A stretch of 64,000 nucleotides of DNA, from contig NZ_CP024621.1 in the NCBI RefSeq assembly GCF_009846525.1, positions 2,852,001-2,916,000 of the forward strand, written 5' to 3'. This DNA is from Halomonas meridiana. Its GTDB lineage: Bacteria; Pseudomonadota; Gammaproteobacteria; Pseudomonadales; Halomonadaceae. Below the pieces are notes generated by a model. It was not told the DNA's origin, did not search any database, and saw only the letters and a program-made list of their open reading frames with translations. The position numbers and the translations under genes were made by a program. Shown one piece after another: positions 36,966 to 46,692 of this stretch (position 1 is its first letter; every line of letters begins with the position of its first letter).

Positions 36966-39776
36966 CTAAATATCTAAGCCACCCTGTTCGCCAGCATGCC
37001 CCGTTTCATGGGATGCCGCTACGATGGCATGCCAGGAGCCAATTAGCTCGTTGTAGGCGCGTGCTTCCTCGGCCCATTTCTTACGCTCACAGAGGGTATA
37101 GAGATGGTACGACAGCTGACGAATTGCCTCGCCCTTCTCCGGCATCTTGGCCAGCAGTTCACCGGCAGCGGATTCACCATGGTTCTGCAGGCGGCGGATC
37201 ATCTGATGGCAGGCTTCCCACACCGGCGTGCGCTTGTCGGTGGTCGGGTCCCATTCAGATTGGTACTCGCCCCACTTAAGCAGGCGCACCTTGCCGCTAC
37301 CGGATTCGATCACGCCGGCTTCCCTGACGCCATCTGCTGTGGTGCCCTTAGCCTGTGCAAGCACCTGTGCCTCACCAAACGGCCCTGCGCTCCAGGCGTA
37401 CTGATCGAACCAGCTGGCACAGAACTGAGTATCAGCATCGAAGTTGCCGGAATCAGGGCTCAAAAACTCGGTAATAGCGCGGTTGATCAGTACCAGGGCA
37501 TCGTGGACGCTCATCTTTGAGCCATCTTGATTCAGCACCGCCTCGTACTTAGAGTAAATAGCCATACCCGGCCCGATCGCCGCCTGGGCGAGATCCACTG
37601 GAGCAATGGGTGTTTGGCCTGTCTGGCCGCCAATCATAGTCTCCAGGGCTTCAGGCATTTCCGTTCGCAATTGACGCTGGAAGTCACGGCGAGAAACGGA
37701 CTCTGCAGTAGTTTCACGCTTACGACAGACTAAGACAATGGAAGACGCAAGCGCATTAGCACCTTGGTTACGTGATCGATTTTCACGTTCTGTTCTTAGA
37801 GGCCATGTCCCTGTTATTATCAAACCAGACTCTACAATTGATTCTATAAATGTTTCCCAACCCTTGGAAGCCGTGCTTCCACTTTTTGTTTCTGACTGTT
37901 TAAATGCATAATAAATTGTCATTGGATAAAATTCAGACGATGCACTTGCGAGATTTCTAAACGTATTTTTCATGCCATTCATGAAAAAACTTTCAGACTG
38001 CTCCTTACCACCATGCCGGAACTGGTTTGCAACTAGCTCTTCTTGTTTCGGAGTTAGCATTGTAGGTACAAGGTTAGGCGATATCTCTTTCAAAGATCTA
38101 CGAAGCCATATATAAAAAAAATCGGATAAATTAGAATACGGTATATTATCGTAGTATGGTGGATCTGTAGATATGACAACATTTTTTATCTCGGAGCAGG
38201 ATGCTGCATCAGCAAAAAACGCCTTTGAAATTGAAACAGATCTGGTATCACAATTTTTTAGACCGTCAGCCGTTGTTGTCAACATAGACAAAAAAGATCC
38301 ACTAGGACCGTACAATATATTTGTCTCAGAGTAATCCCAGTTCATGGGAATCGCATGCTTAGAAAAAAGATGGCCTGGACACTCAACAGAAGGCATCCAT
38401 GCAGAAAGGGAGTTTGCTCTATTAGCTGTTTTTGATATAGAGAATGCTATATAAAGGCATATTGCATTTGCATAATTTTGAGCTTCATGCTTCAGTTCTG
38501 GATGAGCAGAATTAAAATCATCAATTATTATTGGCTTTATATTTTTCAACTCATCACACATATACGTCAGTGTCTTAAGCTGCCTATTAGTGAAAAGTTT
38601 TTCAAAACGATCCATACCATATACAACTGAGTTTGTGCATCCTGCCCAATGGTCTATTTCAGCTTCTGGATAGTCGCTAACTTCGACACATTTTGCAATT
38701 TCTTCATGTTCTTTATCAGCAGGATAATAGCCTCTCCCTTTTTTCTTTTTAGTCACAATTGCAATAAGTTTATGGCCAATTCGACCAGACCTGCCCTCCT
38801 CTCTTATGTATTTAAGAGGAATATTAACCCCCGACATCAAACATGTCGCGCCTTTTCTTCCAACAATTCCTTGTTGATCTGGCTTCTCAAATTTATTTAC
38901 AATTTCAAAGTACCAACTTCTTTTTTCGCTATCAACTATCGGCTTTAAGTATGCACCATCCCCTTTTGTTGATAGGGTAAAGGATTTTATGAGAGGAACA
39001 TCACAATCTGAAAACGCCGGATTCGGGCTTTTTACGGTTCTAGCCCAAATCCAGCATATAACGTCTTCAGAAACTGAATCTTTCTCGTTATAGTACTTTG
39101 GGTAAATATCGCATAATGCTTCCCGAGCTTTGTCTAATAATAACCCTCCATAAAATATGATGTCTTGTGCCAACCCTTCATAACCATGAAGATTCTCGAT
39201 TGCTACTTGGCCTTTTGGTAAAGAAACTGGTGAAAATTTCGAAAATTCCGCAGGTATCTCAAGACTTGCTTTGCCAAGCATCACAGGTATTGGGTTTAAA
39301 TCTGAAGCATAAACGTCTAAGCCTAAACGACTTGCCTCTAACGGAATAGCTCCACCTCCTGAGAAAGGATCCCAAAGCGTAAGATTCAGGTCTTTTTCGT
39401 CAAACTTCAATCCGTTCAACTCGCATGTTTCACGCCAACTTTCCACAATTAGTGAGCGAGCCTTAGCCAACACATCAAAGTTATTATTATTTTTCCATTG
39501 ACAAAGTTCTTCAAGGACACCAAAAATTTCATTTCTCTTTTCCTCACAGATTTTTTTGGGTTTGCCTTTAGACCATCCTCTTACACCGCCAGGATCGTTG
39601 ACCATTTGAGAGAAAATAATTGCGCGAGCAGCAACCAGTGGTCGACGTGCCCACCACATATGCAGCGTTGAAGGATGCCCCTTCCTAATAGATTTTTCAG
39701 CGGATGCAGCTTGATTAATTAGATCTAGTGGTAGCGCCACTTCGATCAGCTTTTTGGGAGATTTAATAGAGTGCAT
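36966..39776 (-). CDS. DUF1156 DNA methyltransferase
   Basis: A 936-residue DNA methylase with the DUF1156 N-terminus (STLHMWWARRPLVAARA, residues 36-52). SAM-binding motif I is DPFSGGGAIPLEA (136-148) and the catalytic motif is STDPPYYDNIPYS (536-548), as in amino-methyltransferases. DUF1156 enzymes are usual partners of DUF499 proteins and SNF2 helicases in DISARM-related loci, where methylation marks self DNA. Codons for about residues 1-680 are AT-rich while the C-terminal 250 are GC-rich like the neighbours, so the catalytic and recognition part seems to have been exchanged. Confidence 0.87.
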   Translation of the reverse strand: MHSIKSPKKLIEVALPLDLINQAASAEKSIRKGHPSTLHMWWARRPLVAARAIIFSQMVNDPGGVRGWSKGKPKKICEEKRNEIFGVLEELCQWKNNNNFDVLAKARSLIVESWRETCELNGLKFDEKDLNLTLWDPFSGGGAIPLEASRLGLDVYASDLNPIPVMLGKASLEIPAEFSKFSPVSLPKGQVAIENLHGYEGLAQDIIFYGGLLLDKAREALCDIYPKYYNEKDSVSEDVICWIWARTVKSPNPAFSDCDVPLIKSFTLSTKGDGAYLKPIVDSEKRSWYFEIVNKFEKPDQQGIVGRKGATCLMSGVNIPLKYIREEGRSGRIGHKLIAIVTKKKKGRGYYPADKEHEEIAKCVEVSDYPEAEIDHWAGCTNSVVYGMDRFEKLFTNRQLKTLTYMCDELKNIKPIIIDDFNSAHPELKHEAQNYANAICLYIAFSISKTANRANSLSAWMPSVECPGHLFSKHAIPMNWDYSETNILYGPSGSFLSMLTTTADGLKNCDTRSVSISKAFFADAASCSEIKNVVISTDPPYYDNIPYSNLSDFFYIWLRRSLKEISPNLVPTMLTPKQEELVANQFRHGGKEQSESFFMNGMKNTFRNLASASSEFYPMTIYYAFKQSETKSGSTASKGWETFIESIVESGLIITGTWPLRTERENRSRNQGANALASSIVLVCRKRETTAESVSRRDFQRQLRTEMPEALETMIGGQTGQTPIAPVDLAQAAIGPGMAIYSKYEAVLNQDGSKMSVHDALVLINRAITEFLSPDSGNFDADTQFCASWFDQYAWSAGPFGEAQVLAQAKGTTADGVREAGVIESGSGKVRLLKWGEYQSEWDPTTDKRTPVWEACHQMIRRLQNHGESAAGELLAKMPEKGEAIRQLSYHLYTLCERKKWAEEARAYNELIGSWHAIVAASHETGHAGEQGGLDI

Positions 39777-39785
39777 CGGTATTCC

Positions 39786-40430
39786 TTATCCGCTCACCCG
39801 GCACAACGTGTGCCGAATGGCAGTAACAAACGGGAGGTGTTCAATAGCATCAAGCTCTTCATCGAGCAGCGCTTGCCACTCTTCATCAGAAAATTCGTCA
39901 ACTAACGACCAAAGTTCTTCAGCAGTGTCTATGTAACCAGCCTTAGCGGCCTTTCGCATTCGGCGCAAAGCACCGTGCTCAGCATCCAGGTTAAACACCC
40001 GCAGGGTTTCTTCTGCCCTGCACTGTTGCTCAGCATTGAGCCATTGCCGTGGATAAATCGTTCCGTCAGGAACAAATACAAAAAAATCATCAGGATCATC
40101 AATATCAGGTTTTAGTAGGTCAGCCGCATGGTAATCCCCTGCGTCATGATCCTTGTGCTTACCGCAGGTCTCTTTACGGTCACACGAGCCAAAGAGATTG
40201 TCCCACTGAAACGTCACGCGCGGGTCTCGACCTTTCTGAACAAAATGTTCTACATGACGCCGACCTTGCTGAATCTCTGCCTCACAGTAGGCACAGCGGT
40301 TTCCCTGCATGGCTTCAAGTGCCAACCAGAGCTCAGCGCGGTCGTTGTTGTTCAGGTCGCGCCAGTTATCTCGGCCATGCTGGTAGTTTTTTAGGCAACC
40401 AGGCGCGTGGCCACGGGTGAGAAAGTGCAT
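39786..40430 (-). CDS. ptuB: PtuB-like HNH endonuclease (Septu)
   Basis: A 214-residue HNH nuclease of the TIGR02646/PtuB kind. The zinc/HNH core shows CAYCEAEI (C46, C49), RRHVEHFVQKG (59-63 motif HVEHF) and NLFGSCDRKETCGKHKD. In Septu, PtuB is the effector nuclease held by the PtuA ATPase. It follows ptuA by 2 bases and precedes the DUF1156 gene by 9. The same family serves retron Eco7 (Ec78), but no reverse transcriptase is present here. Confidence 0.87.
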   Translation of the reverse strand: MHFLTRGHAPGCLKNYQHGRDNWRDLNNNDRAELWLALEAMQGNRCAYCEAEIQQGRRHVEHFVQKGRDPRVTFQWDNLFGSCDRKETCGKHKDHDAGDYHAADLLKPDIDDPDDFFVFVPDGTIYPRQWLNAEQQCRAEETLRVFNLDAEHGALRRMRKAAKAGYIDTAEELWSLVDEFSDEEWQALLDEELDAIEHLPFVTAIRHTLCRVSG

Positions 40431-40432
40431 CC

Positions 40433-41866
40433 CTAGCGGCCCTCTTTGTCACGCCGAGCAGGCTTGCGCCGTTTAAGCGCCTGCAACCTGATTAACCGAT
40501 CGCACTCCAGAATATGTGGATGATGCTTTCCATAGTGCGCTTCCAACAGCGAGCGTAACTGGATTGCCTTATCGTGGGACTCCAAACCTTGCTGAATCAG
40601 CGCCATGTAGTGGCTTAGTTGGCGGACAATCTCGATATTCGGTAATGGGTCGGTACCCATGATCTCTGCCAGCAAATCTGAGCTTGCAACCCCTTGAGTC
40701 TGACGAGTCACTGGATGAACCAAGATGCGTTGCTGGTCACGTTCCTCATCCCACTCCGACGCCAGGATTCGAATGCATTCAGCCGGAATGGTACTAAGCA
40801 CCTGAGGGCTGTGCGTAGTGACGGTGAATTGCACTTGTGGAAAAGCCTCTTGCAGCTGCTGCAGCACCACCTGCTGCCAGCGTGGGTGCAGGTGCATATC
40901 CACTTCATCAATCATTACCACGCCTATCGTTTCCCGTGCGGCATTGACGCCCATGTGTGGGTTAAGTTTGATGCAGCGGTAAGCAATGTCCCCCACCATG
41001 GCCAATACGCTGCGAATGCCGTCGCTGAGCTGTTCGACATCGAGAGTGCCTTGATCCTCATGATGCAGAATCAGCGATTTCTCGCGGCTGATGCTGTATT
41101 CCAGCGTATGCCACCCGGTGATGGGCTTTAAAAAGGTATCGATCGCCTGCTGAACCACACGGATGCGGCCCTGAGCTGCGCTCAGCTCCTCGTCGTTGGA
41201 ACGCCCCTCCATCTTGTTGATCTGCTGCTCTCGCAGGCTCTCATAGGCCCAGATAAACCACTCTTTGAAGTGCTTGTAAGAAGAAGCTGGGTCAAGGCAG
41301 TTCACATAGCCAAAGGTTCGAATATAGAAATCAGGATCCTGCGTATCATCTTTCCCTTTTGGCTTTTCAATCAGACGCTTTTGCGCCCAGAGCCTTCCTG
41401 TACCGTAGTAACCAAAAACTGGCAGGTCCAGCGTAGGTTTGTCGGGGCTCCTAATCTGAGCTTGAACGGCAGAGCTCCAGTTTTTCATCTTACTGGTATC
41501 GCCATCGTCTTTGGTCTTGGTCGCCTTGGCTTCACTATCACGATAGCGTACCCAGGTATCAGAGCTTCCCATACCGAAATCACCAGTGAGCGCCACTTCG
41601 GTGGGTAGCTGCCTAGCCATATCTCCATTTGGTAAACGAACCAAGCGAACATCACTAATAGCGATAGCATTGCCCGGCGGATTAAAAGCTGGCCGAGCAA
41701 GATCAAAACTACTAACAAATGGCCAGAGACCAATACGAATGGCATCCAGCAGTGCTGACTTACCCTGGCCGTTCTCTGCAACAAGAACCGTCAATTGTTC
41801 GTTGAGTTCCAACTCAAGGTCGGTGAAGCAGCGAAAATTCTTGATACGTAGCTTGGAGAGTTTCAT
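40433..41866 (-). CDS. ptuA: PtuA-like ATPase (Septu)
   Basis: A 477-residue ABC/OLD-type ATPase: [17 protein letters not shown] at the start, Walker A AENGQGKS (30-37), signature [17 protein letters not shown], and Walker [16 protein letters not shown] followed by [13 protein letters not shown]. Size, motifs and the adjacent HNH gene match PtuA of Septu. Its ATG overlaps the helicase stop (ATGA), so the Septu pair is translated as part of the larger operon and is not a separate insertion with its own promoter that I can see. Confidence 0.87.
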   Translation of the reverse strand: MKLSKLRIKNFRCFTDLELELNEQLTVLVAENGQGKSALLDAIRIGLWPFVSSFDLARPAFNPPGNAIAISDVRLVRLPNGDMARQLPTEVALTGDFGMGSSDTWVRYRDSEAKATKTKDDGDTSKMKNWSSAVQAQIRSPDKPTLDLPVFGYYGTGRLWAQKRLIEKPKGKDDTQDPDFYIRTFGYVNCLDPASSYKHFKEWFIWAYESLREQQINKMEGRSNDEELSAAQGRIRVVQQAIDTFLKPITGWHTLEYSISREKSLILHHEDQGTLDVEQLSDGIRSVLAMVGDIAYRCIKLNPHMGVNAARETIGVVMIDEVDMHLHPRWQQVVLQQLQEAFPQVQFTVTTHSPQVLSTIPAECIRILASEWDEERDQQRILVHPVTRQTQGVASSDLLAEIMGTDPLPNIEIVRQLSHYMALIQQGLESHDKAIQLRSLLEAHYGKHHPHILECDRLIRLQALKRRKPARRDKEGR

Positions 41867-44800
41867 TCGAAGACACCCACTGGCGCTGCTTTAGAAAGCA
41901 GCTCCTCCAGGTCATAGTTGATACTGGCCACGCCAAAGTCAGGTTCACTTGTAAAGGGCTTCTGCACGTAATAAGGCCCTTCTACGCTATCGCCCTCCAC
42001 GATGACGATAGCCAGCCAAAATTTGTCGGCTTGGTTAAGGCCATAGATAATTTCGTTACGAGAGACAGTAATGGTGCTCTGCCCTTTTGCACGCCCCTTC
42101 ACCTCAATATGGCGATCCGGCAGGATCGAGCCATCCGTATTGGCTGGAGGGCGGGCGGTCACATCCCAGCCGCACTTCTGACCGGAAACATCAAACACTT
42201 GGTTGCCCATGGCGCGCTCGGCGTCCATTACCGCTTGCATGGCGAGCTGTTCGATGCGGGCGCGAGCCTGGGCATCGACGCTGAACTGAGTTTCGCCTTG
42301 GCGCTGGGCCAGCAAGCCCTGAGGAATCACCAGGGCGCCGCCGATCACCACCGGCGTGCTGGAGACCACCTGCTTCATGGCATCGAGCTCGCTGCGGCGC
42401 TGGTTGAGCCGCTCGGTCAGTTCATCCACCCGCCTGCGCGCCATCTCTGGCTGCATGCGCGGCTGCTTTCCGGCCTTCATATCGTCGGTGAGCTTGATGT
42501 AACGGTCAGACCAGTAATTGATCTCCTTGACCAACCGCTCGTTGACGGCATTGAGCACCTTGTCGGCGTGGCGTTCGCGGCGCCCCTTCACCTCGCGGAA
42601 GTGCTCTGGCACTAGCGCCTGCACAGCGTGATTGAGCGCCAGGGCCTCTAGGTCGCCAGTGACCCATGGCGCTTTGAGCACATCCTGCACCAGGTTGAGT
42701 TCATGATCATCGATGGGCTGCATGTCCAAATGCGGCGCCCAGCCCGCATGAGTCGCTCTGCCCTGCTCGTCGATTTCCACGAACTGTAGGCGGCGTGAAA
42801 CCACCCTGGGCGAGCCGTTGATCTGTTTCTCAACTTCACGCACCGAGTGATCGACCATGAACAGCACTTTAGGCTCAGTGCTGTCGTCGTTGGGGTCTAC
42901 CAGCACGGCGCCCTGCTTTAGCTTGGCCCTGTGGGCCTGCAGCACCAAATCGGTCGTGGCATGCATTAGCGGGTGCATGGGGTGAATCAAATCAGCCATG
43001 GGCTTGCCAGGCAGGCGTACATGCTCTTTCTCAAAGCAGATACGCTCATATTTTCTCAGCACTGGCGTTCTACTTTCTCCAACGATGCGATCCCGCTCAC
43101 GTATGGCGGCGGGAACGTGGCGTACTTCATAGCGCCCTTGCTCTCTTGGGCGCATTTCGCCTCGCAGCCCTTGAAATGCTTCAGTGAAAAAAGCGCGGAT
43201 AAAGTAGGGCTGCAGCTTGCGTGCTTCGGCCTTCTCCATCTCCTCCTTCACCGCGTAGAGCTCTTCCAGGCCCATATGCTGTTCGACCAGGGCATTCCGG
43301 CGAATGATCTCGCGCAAGTGGTCGGTATCCAACGCACCTTCAATCACCTGCTCTAACCGCGACTTCACTTCGTCGGACTCGCCATAGCGAATGGCTTCTA
43401 CTAACAGGTCTTTCAGCGAAGTATTCTCAAACGCCTCACCAAGAATATCGAAGACCTTGCCACCAAGCGCGCTCTTCTCCACCTCGAGCTTGTCGAAAAG
43501 CTTCTGAAATACGGCACCTTCACGCGTCTCATTAGCCACCAGGTTCCATAGGTGGCAGACCTCAGTCTGGCCGATGCGGTGAATTCGCCCGAAGCGCTGT
43601 TCCAAGCGATTAGGGTTCCAAGGCAAATCATAATTCGCCATCAAGTTGGCATTCTGTAGGTTAACGCCCTCACCGGCGGCATCGGTGGCCACTAATACCA
43701 GCACATCCGGGTCGTTGCGGAACTGCTCTTGGGCTTTACGGCGCTCATCACGGTTAGTGCCGCCATGGATGGTGATCACCGCCTCAGGGCAGCCCAACAG
43801 GCTGCGGATGCGATCAACCAGATAGTTGAGCGTATCTTTATGCTCGGTGAAGATGATCAGCTTTCGGCGACTGCCGCCGGACGTGTACATCTCAGGGCTG
43901 TCTTGTAGCAGGTGCGAAAGCTCTTCCCACTTGCGGTCGTTACCAGATGCGACCAGCTGCGAGGCCTGCTCCTCTAAGTCCTGAAGAATCAGTATCTCAG
44001 CCTCCAATTCGGGCACAGTCTCCGCGGCGGTGGCCTGATCCACTACCTGTTCGGCGTAGAGCTCGTACTCCTCGGCGCTCAGTTCTTCATCTAGCTCGTC
44101 TAAATTATCTGGCAGTTCAATCTGCTTCTGTACCGCATAAGTGCCCAGGGTGGAGGCGACTTTCCCTTCATGAATAGCCTGACCACGAGCCATGAGCTTC
44201 ATCTCATTAAGGCGGTCTTCCAACTTGCGACGGCGCCGCTTGAGAGACTGGTAAATCGCCTCTGGGCTGGACGCCAACCGCCGCTGCAGCTGAGTTAGTG
44301 CGAAACCTACAGTGCCCTTTCGTTTACCAGAGAGCGCATCGGCTCGGTTCATTTCGTTGCGAACGTAGTCGGTCACTTGCTCGTAGAGCGAAGCCTCTGA
44401 GTCGGAGAGGTCGTAATTAGCGGTGTAGGCGCGGCGCTCAGGGAAAAGTGGGGTGCCATCGAACTTGAGCAGCTCTTCCTTAACCCTACGCTGCATCATG
44501 TCGGAAACATCGACCTTGTGGGCACCTTCGCGGAACTTGCCGTAGAAGCGGTCGCTATCAATCAGCGATAGCCAAATCTGGAAGTCTTCTTCCTTGCCAT
44601 TATGCGGGGTGGCCGTCATCAACAAAAAGTGGCGGGTAATCGAGCCTAGCAGCTCACCGAGTTGGAAGCGCTTGGTCTTGTTGATCTTATTGCCGAAGTA
44701 GTTGGCCGATAGCTTGTGGGCCTCATCGACAATTATCAGATCCCACTCCGTATTGGCGAGCTTCTGTTGATAAAGCTCGTTGCGCGAGAGCTGGTCCAAG

Positions 44801-45414
44801 CGGCAGATCAGTTGGTTTTGCTCATCGAAATAGTTACCAGAAGCGCACTGCTCCTGTTTCTCGCGGCTAAAGATTTCGAACTGCACGCCAAATTTCTCTA
44901 GCAGCTCATCCTGCCATTGGTCGGTCAGCCCGCCGGGCGACACGATGAGGATGCGCTTAGCATCGGCACGCATCAGCAGCTCGCGAATCAACAGGCCCGC
45001 CATGATGGTTTTACCAGCACCGGGATCATCAGCCAGTACAAAACGTAGCGGCTGACGAGGTAGCATAGCCTCGTAGACAGCAGATATTTGGTGAGGGAGC
45101 GGCTCCACGTTAGAGGTATGAACTGCCATCATGGGATCGAACAGCGCCGCCTGGCTGATGCGGTAGGCCTCTAGGCCCAGCTTGAAGTCAGCGCCGGGGG
45201 CGTCAAAGGCCCAAGGACGCCCAGCCTGGGCTAGCGAGAGGTTGGGCTCGTTGTCACGAAACAGCATCTGCTCATGAACCGCGCCCTGGCTATCCTTGAA
45301 GTAGATGGTCAGCGCATCGGCGCCCACCGGCACCACGGCTACAACTCGTACCACCTCATCAGGCTTGATGCCGCGAACCTGAGCATCCTGTTTGATCTCT
45401 TCCAGCTTCAGCAT
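41863..45414 (-). CDS. SNF2/RapA-like helicase with C-terminal DUF3883, first gene of operon
   Basis: A 1,183-residue superfamily 2 motor. ATG 45414 is preceded by GGAGG; the in-frame upstream ATG lacks a site. Walker A is [13 protein letters not shown] (128-140), motif II DEAH (230-233), motif III-like [10 protein letters not shown], and the C-lobe has [15 protein letters not shown] and [13 protein letters not shown]. The end carries a DUF3883-type module ([18 protein letters not shown]), a fold related to PD-(D/E)XK with E-V-K. It resembles DrmD-type helicases of class 1 DISARM and related systems, which probably travel on invading DNA. Confidence 0.87.
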   Translation of the reverse strand: MLKLEEIKQDAQVRGIKPDEVVRVVAVVPVGADALTIYFKDSQGAVHEQMLFRDNEPNLSLAQAGRPWAFDAPGADFKLGLEAYRISQAALFDPMMAVHTSNVEPLPHQISAVYEAMLPRQPLRFVLADDPGAGKTIMAGLLIRELLMRADAKRILIVSPGGLTDQWQDELLEKFGVQFEIFSREKQEQCASGNYFDEQNQLICRLDQLSRNELYQQKLANTEWDLIIVDEAHKLSANYFGNKINKTKRFQLGELLGSITRHFLLMTATPHNGKEEDFQIWLSLIDSDRFYGKFREGAHKVDVSDMMQRRVKEELLKFDGTPLFPERRAYTANYDLSDSEASLYEQVTDYVRNEMNRADALSGKRKGTVGFALTQLQRRLASSPEAIYQSLKRRRRKLEDRLNEMKLMARGQAIHEGKVASTLGTYAVQKQIELPDNLDELDEELSAEEYELYAEQVVDQATAAETVPELEAEILILQDLEEQASQLVASGNDRKWEELSHLLQDSPEMYTSGGSRRKLIIFTEHKDTLNYLVDRIRSLLGCPEAVITIHGGTNRDERRKAQEQFRNDPDVLVLVATDAAGEGVNLQNANLMANYDLPWNPNRLEQRFGRIHRIGQTEVCHLWNLVANETREGAVFQKLFDKLEVEKSALGGKVFDILGEAFENTSLKDLLVEAIRYGESDEVKSRLEQVIEGALDTDHLREIIRRNALVEQHMGLEELYAVKEEMEKAEARKLQPYFIRAFFTEAFQGLRGEMRPREQGRYEVRHVPAAIRERDRIVGESRTPVLRKYERICFEKEHVRLPGKPMADLIHPMHPLMHATTDLVLQAHRAKLKQGAVLVDPNDDSTEPKVLFMVDHSVREVEKQINGSPRVVSRRLQFVEIDEQGRATHAGWAPHLDMQPIDDHELNLVQDVLKAPWVTGDLEALALNHAVQALVPEHFREVKGRRERHADKVLNAVNERLVKEINYWSDRYIKLTDDMKAGKQPRMQPEMARRRVDELTERLNQRRSELDAMKQVVSSTPVVIGGALVIPQGLLAQRQGETQFSVDAQARARIEQLAMQAVMDAERAMGNQVFDVSGQKCGWDVTARPPANTDGSILPDRHIEVKGRAKGQSTITVSRNEIIYGLNQADKFWLAIVIVEGDSVEGPYYVQKPFTSEPDFGVASINYDLEELLSKAAPVGVFE

Positions 45415-45477
45415 GCAGCTCCCTCCGCAAGTCGGCTTTTGCCGTTTCTTCATTTATCGTCGATCTGGGCCAGCTGG

Positions 45478-45503
45478 AGTATTGCCCCTACTGGGCTAAT
45501 ACT
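45478..45503. promoter_or_regulatory. imperfect palindrome upstream of the nine-gene operon
   Basis: AGTATTGCCC and GGGCTAATACT face each other across CTACTG-type spacer, with one bulged base. It lies 64 bases before the helicase start, on the operon's leader, and could be an operator or leader hairpin. No regulator gene accompanies it. Confidence 0.4.
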
Positions 45504-45597
45504 AACTGATACGCTGCATTTCTTCAGCGCTCCCACAGAAACTCAGCCGCTGCTCACTTAATTGCCTACAAAAATCAAAAAAAATACTGTGACAAAC

Positions 45598-45619
45598 AAG
45601 CCGCCAAATGAGGCGGCTT
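45598..45619 (-). terminator. terminator of the lprI-like gene
   Basis: An 8-bp stem (AAGCCGCC / GGCGGCTT) with a 6-base loop directly after the stop at 45631 reading leftwards; a short T-rich stretch follows on the minus strand. It separates the recombination module from the defence operon. Confidence 0.7.
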
Positions 45620-45630
45620 TATGGGGCACA

Positions 45631-46044
45631 TCAAGGTTGCAGCGACACAATCAGATCAATCTGCTTAGCGGTTTGGCTCATCATACAAAGCTTATAATTT
45701 AATTCACCACCTGGGGCGTAATCTGTCACGCCTTCAAGCTGGCACCAGCTCTCTCGAAAATTGAGCCACGCTCGCTGACCAGCAAGCAGTGCTGACTGCT
45801 GATCTTGCGAAAAGCTTCCACGTAGCTGTTGGTACTCGCGATTAAGCACCACATCCTGCCTTTCAAGCTCGCCTTCTACGCAGTTATCTAGCTGAGAGTT
45901 TCTAAAAGCACTATCATCAATATTGCCTAAGCACGCATAGTACTGGTCTGAATGCGCTGTTTCTGCGGCAACAGGCAACGACACTAATGCAGTAACACAT
46001 GCCCCAACAATCAACGCCGCCTTGATAGCTGTCTGACTCTTCAT
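45631..46044 (-). CDS. LprI/DUF1311-family exported protein
   Basis: A 137-residue protein with signal peptide (LIVGACVTALVSLPVAA) and an LprI-like domain with four cysteines (YACLGN, LDNCVEG, ESWCQLEG, YKLCMMSQT) and the family core AWLNFRESWC. Some LprI members inhibit lysozyme, which acts on peptidoglycan in the periplasm; others are unknown. GGAG precedes ATG 46044. It follows radC and is the last gene before the defence operon. Whether it belongs to the island's own biology is unclear. Confidence 0.8.
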   Translation of the reverse strand: MKSQTAIKAALIVGACVTALVSLPVAAETAHSDQYYACLGNIDDSAFRNSQLDNCVEGELERQDVVLNREYQQLRGSFSQDQQSALLAGQRAWLNFRESWCQLEGVTDYAPGGELNYKLCMMSQTAKQIDLIVSLQP

Positions 46045-46104
46045 TTACTGCTCCGCTTCATGATCAATATAAAGTGAATGGGTAGCACCATAGTCTCATC
46101 ATTC

Positions 46105-46602
46105 TTAGATATATCCCATCTCAGCAAGTGATTTGCACCCATCGCTTCCCACTACCACATGATCAATCACCCGTATATCCATCAAGCCAAGCGCTTCTTT
46201 GAGGCGTTCAGTAATACGCCGATCCGCATCGCTAGGCTCAGGATCACCGCTGGGGTGGTTATGCACCAGAATGACAGCGGCGGCGTTGTAAGCGATTGCC
46301 GCTTTTAGTACCTCTCGTGGGTACACGCTGGCTGAATCAATCGTGCCGCGAAAAAGCTCTTCAAAGCGGATGACACGATGTTGGCTATCGAGGAACAGCA
46401 CGCTGAACACCTCGTGCTCATAGTCCTGAATCAAAAGCTGTAGGTGCTCAAACGCTTGCGAAGGCTGAGTAATCTTGCGGCCTTTGGCGAGCTTGCGGCG
46501 TGCGAAGCGCTTGGCCATGGTAATGATGTCTTTTTCCGTGACCGGTGATGTGACTAAGTAGGTGCCCGCCACTTCACCGGCTTTGAGTTTGCTATGGGGC
46601 AT
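46105..46602 (-). CDS. radC: RadC/JAB-domain protein
   Basis: A 165-residue RadC-like protein; GGAGG five bases upstream fixes ATG 46602 (a TTG at 46614 overlaps that site). The JAMM motif is HNHPSGDPEPSDAD, with the catalytic-type glutamate in the preceding strand region. It lacks the N-terminal HhH domain of chromosomal RadC and is the short form common on islands, plasmids and prophages. The function is not settled; it groups with recombination genes, as here. Confidence 0.88.
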   Translation of the reverse strand: MPHSKLKAGEVAGTYLVTSPVTEKDIITMAKRFARRKLAKGRKITQPSQAFEHLQLLIQDYEHEVFSVLFLDSQHRVIRFEELFRGTIDSASVYPREVLKAAIAYNAAAVILVHNHPSGDPEPSDADRRITERLKEALGLMDIRVIDHVVVGSDGCKSLAEMGYI

Positions 46603-46608
46603 GATGAC

Positions 46609-46649
46609 CTCCAAAAAAATAAAGATGCCGGGGTGGTGGCCCCGGCATC
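46609..46649 (-). terminator. rho-independent terminator after the YqaJ gene
   Basis: A perfect 10-bp stem (GATGCCGGGG / CCCCGGCATC, 46624-46649) with a 6-base loop; on the minus strand it runs into TTTATTTTTTT. It precedes radC closely, so radC may depend on partial read-through or its own promoter. Confidence 0.85.
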
Positions 46650-46692
46650 TATGTCGTTAATAGTGGATGTGTATTGTGGTTCAGTGGGCAAG

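Noticed and set aside
39786-41866. Retron Eco7 (Ec78)-type system
   Set aside because: The ATPase-HNH pair matches, but no reverse transcriptase or msr/msd region lies nearby.
27494-45414. Classical DISARM
   Set aside because: No DrmA-type DUF1998 partner set (DrmA, DrmB, DrmC) is present; only the helicase and methylase themes are shared.
27494-45414. BREX system
   Set aside because: The DUF499 ATPase is reminiscent of PglY/BrxC, but PglZ, PglX, BrxA/B and BrxL are absent.
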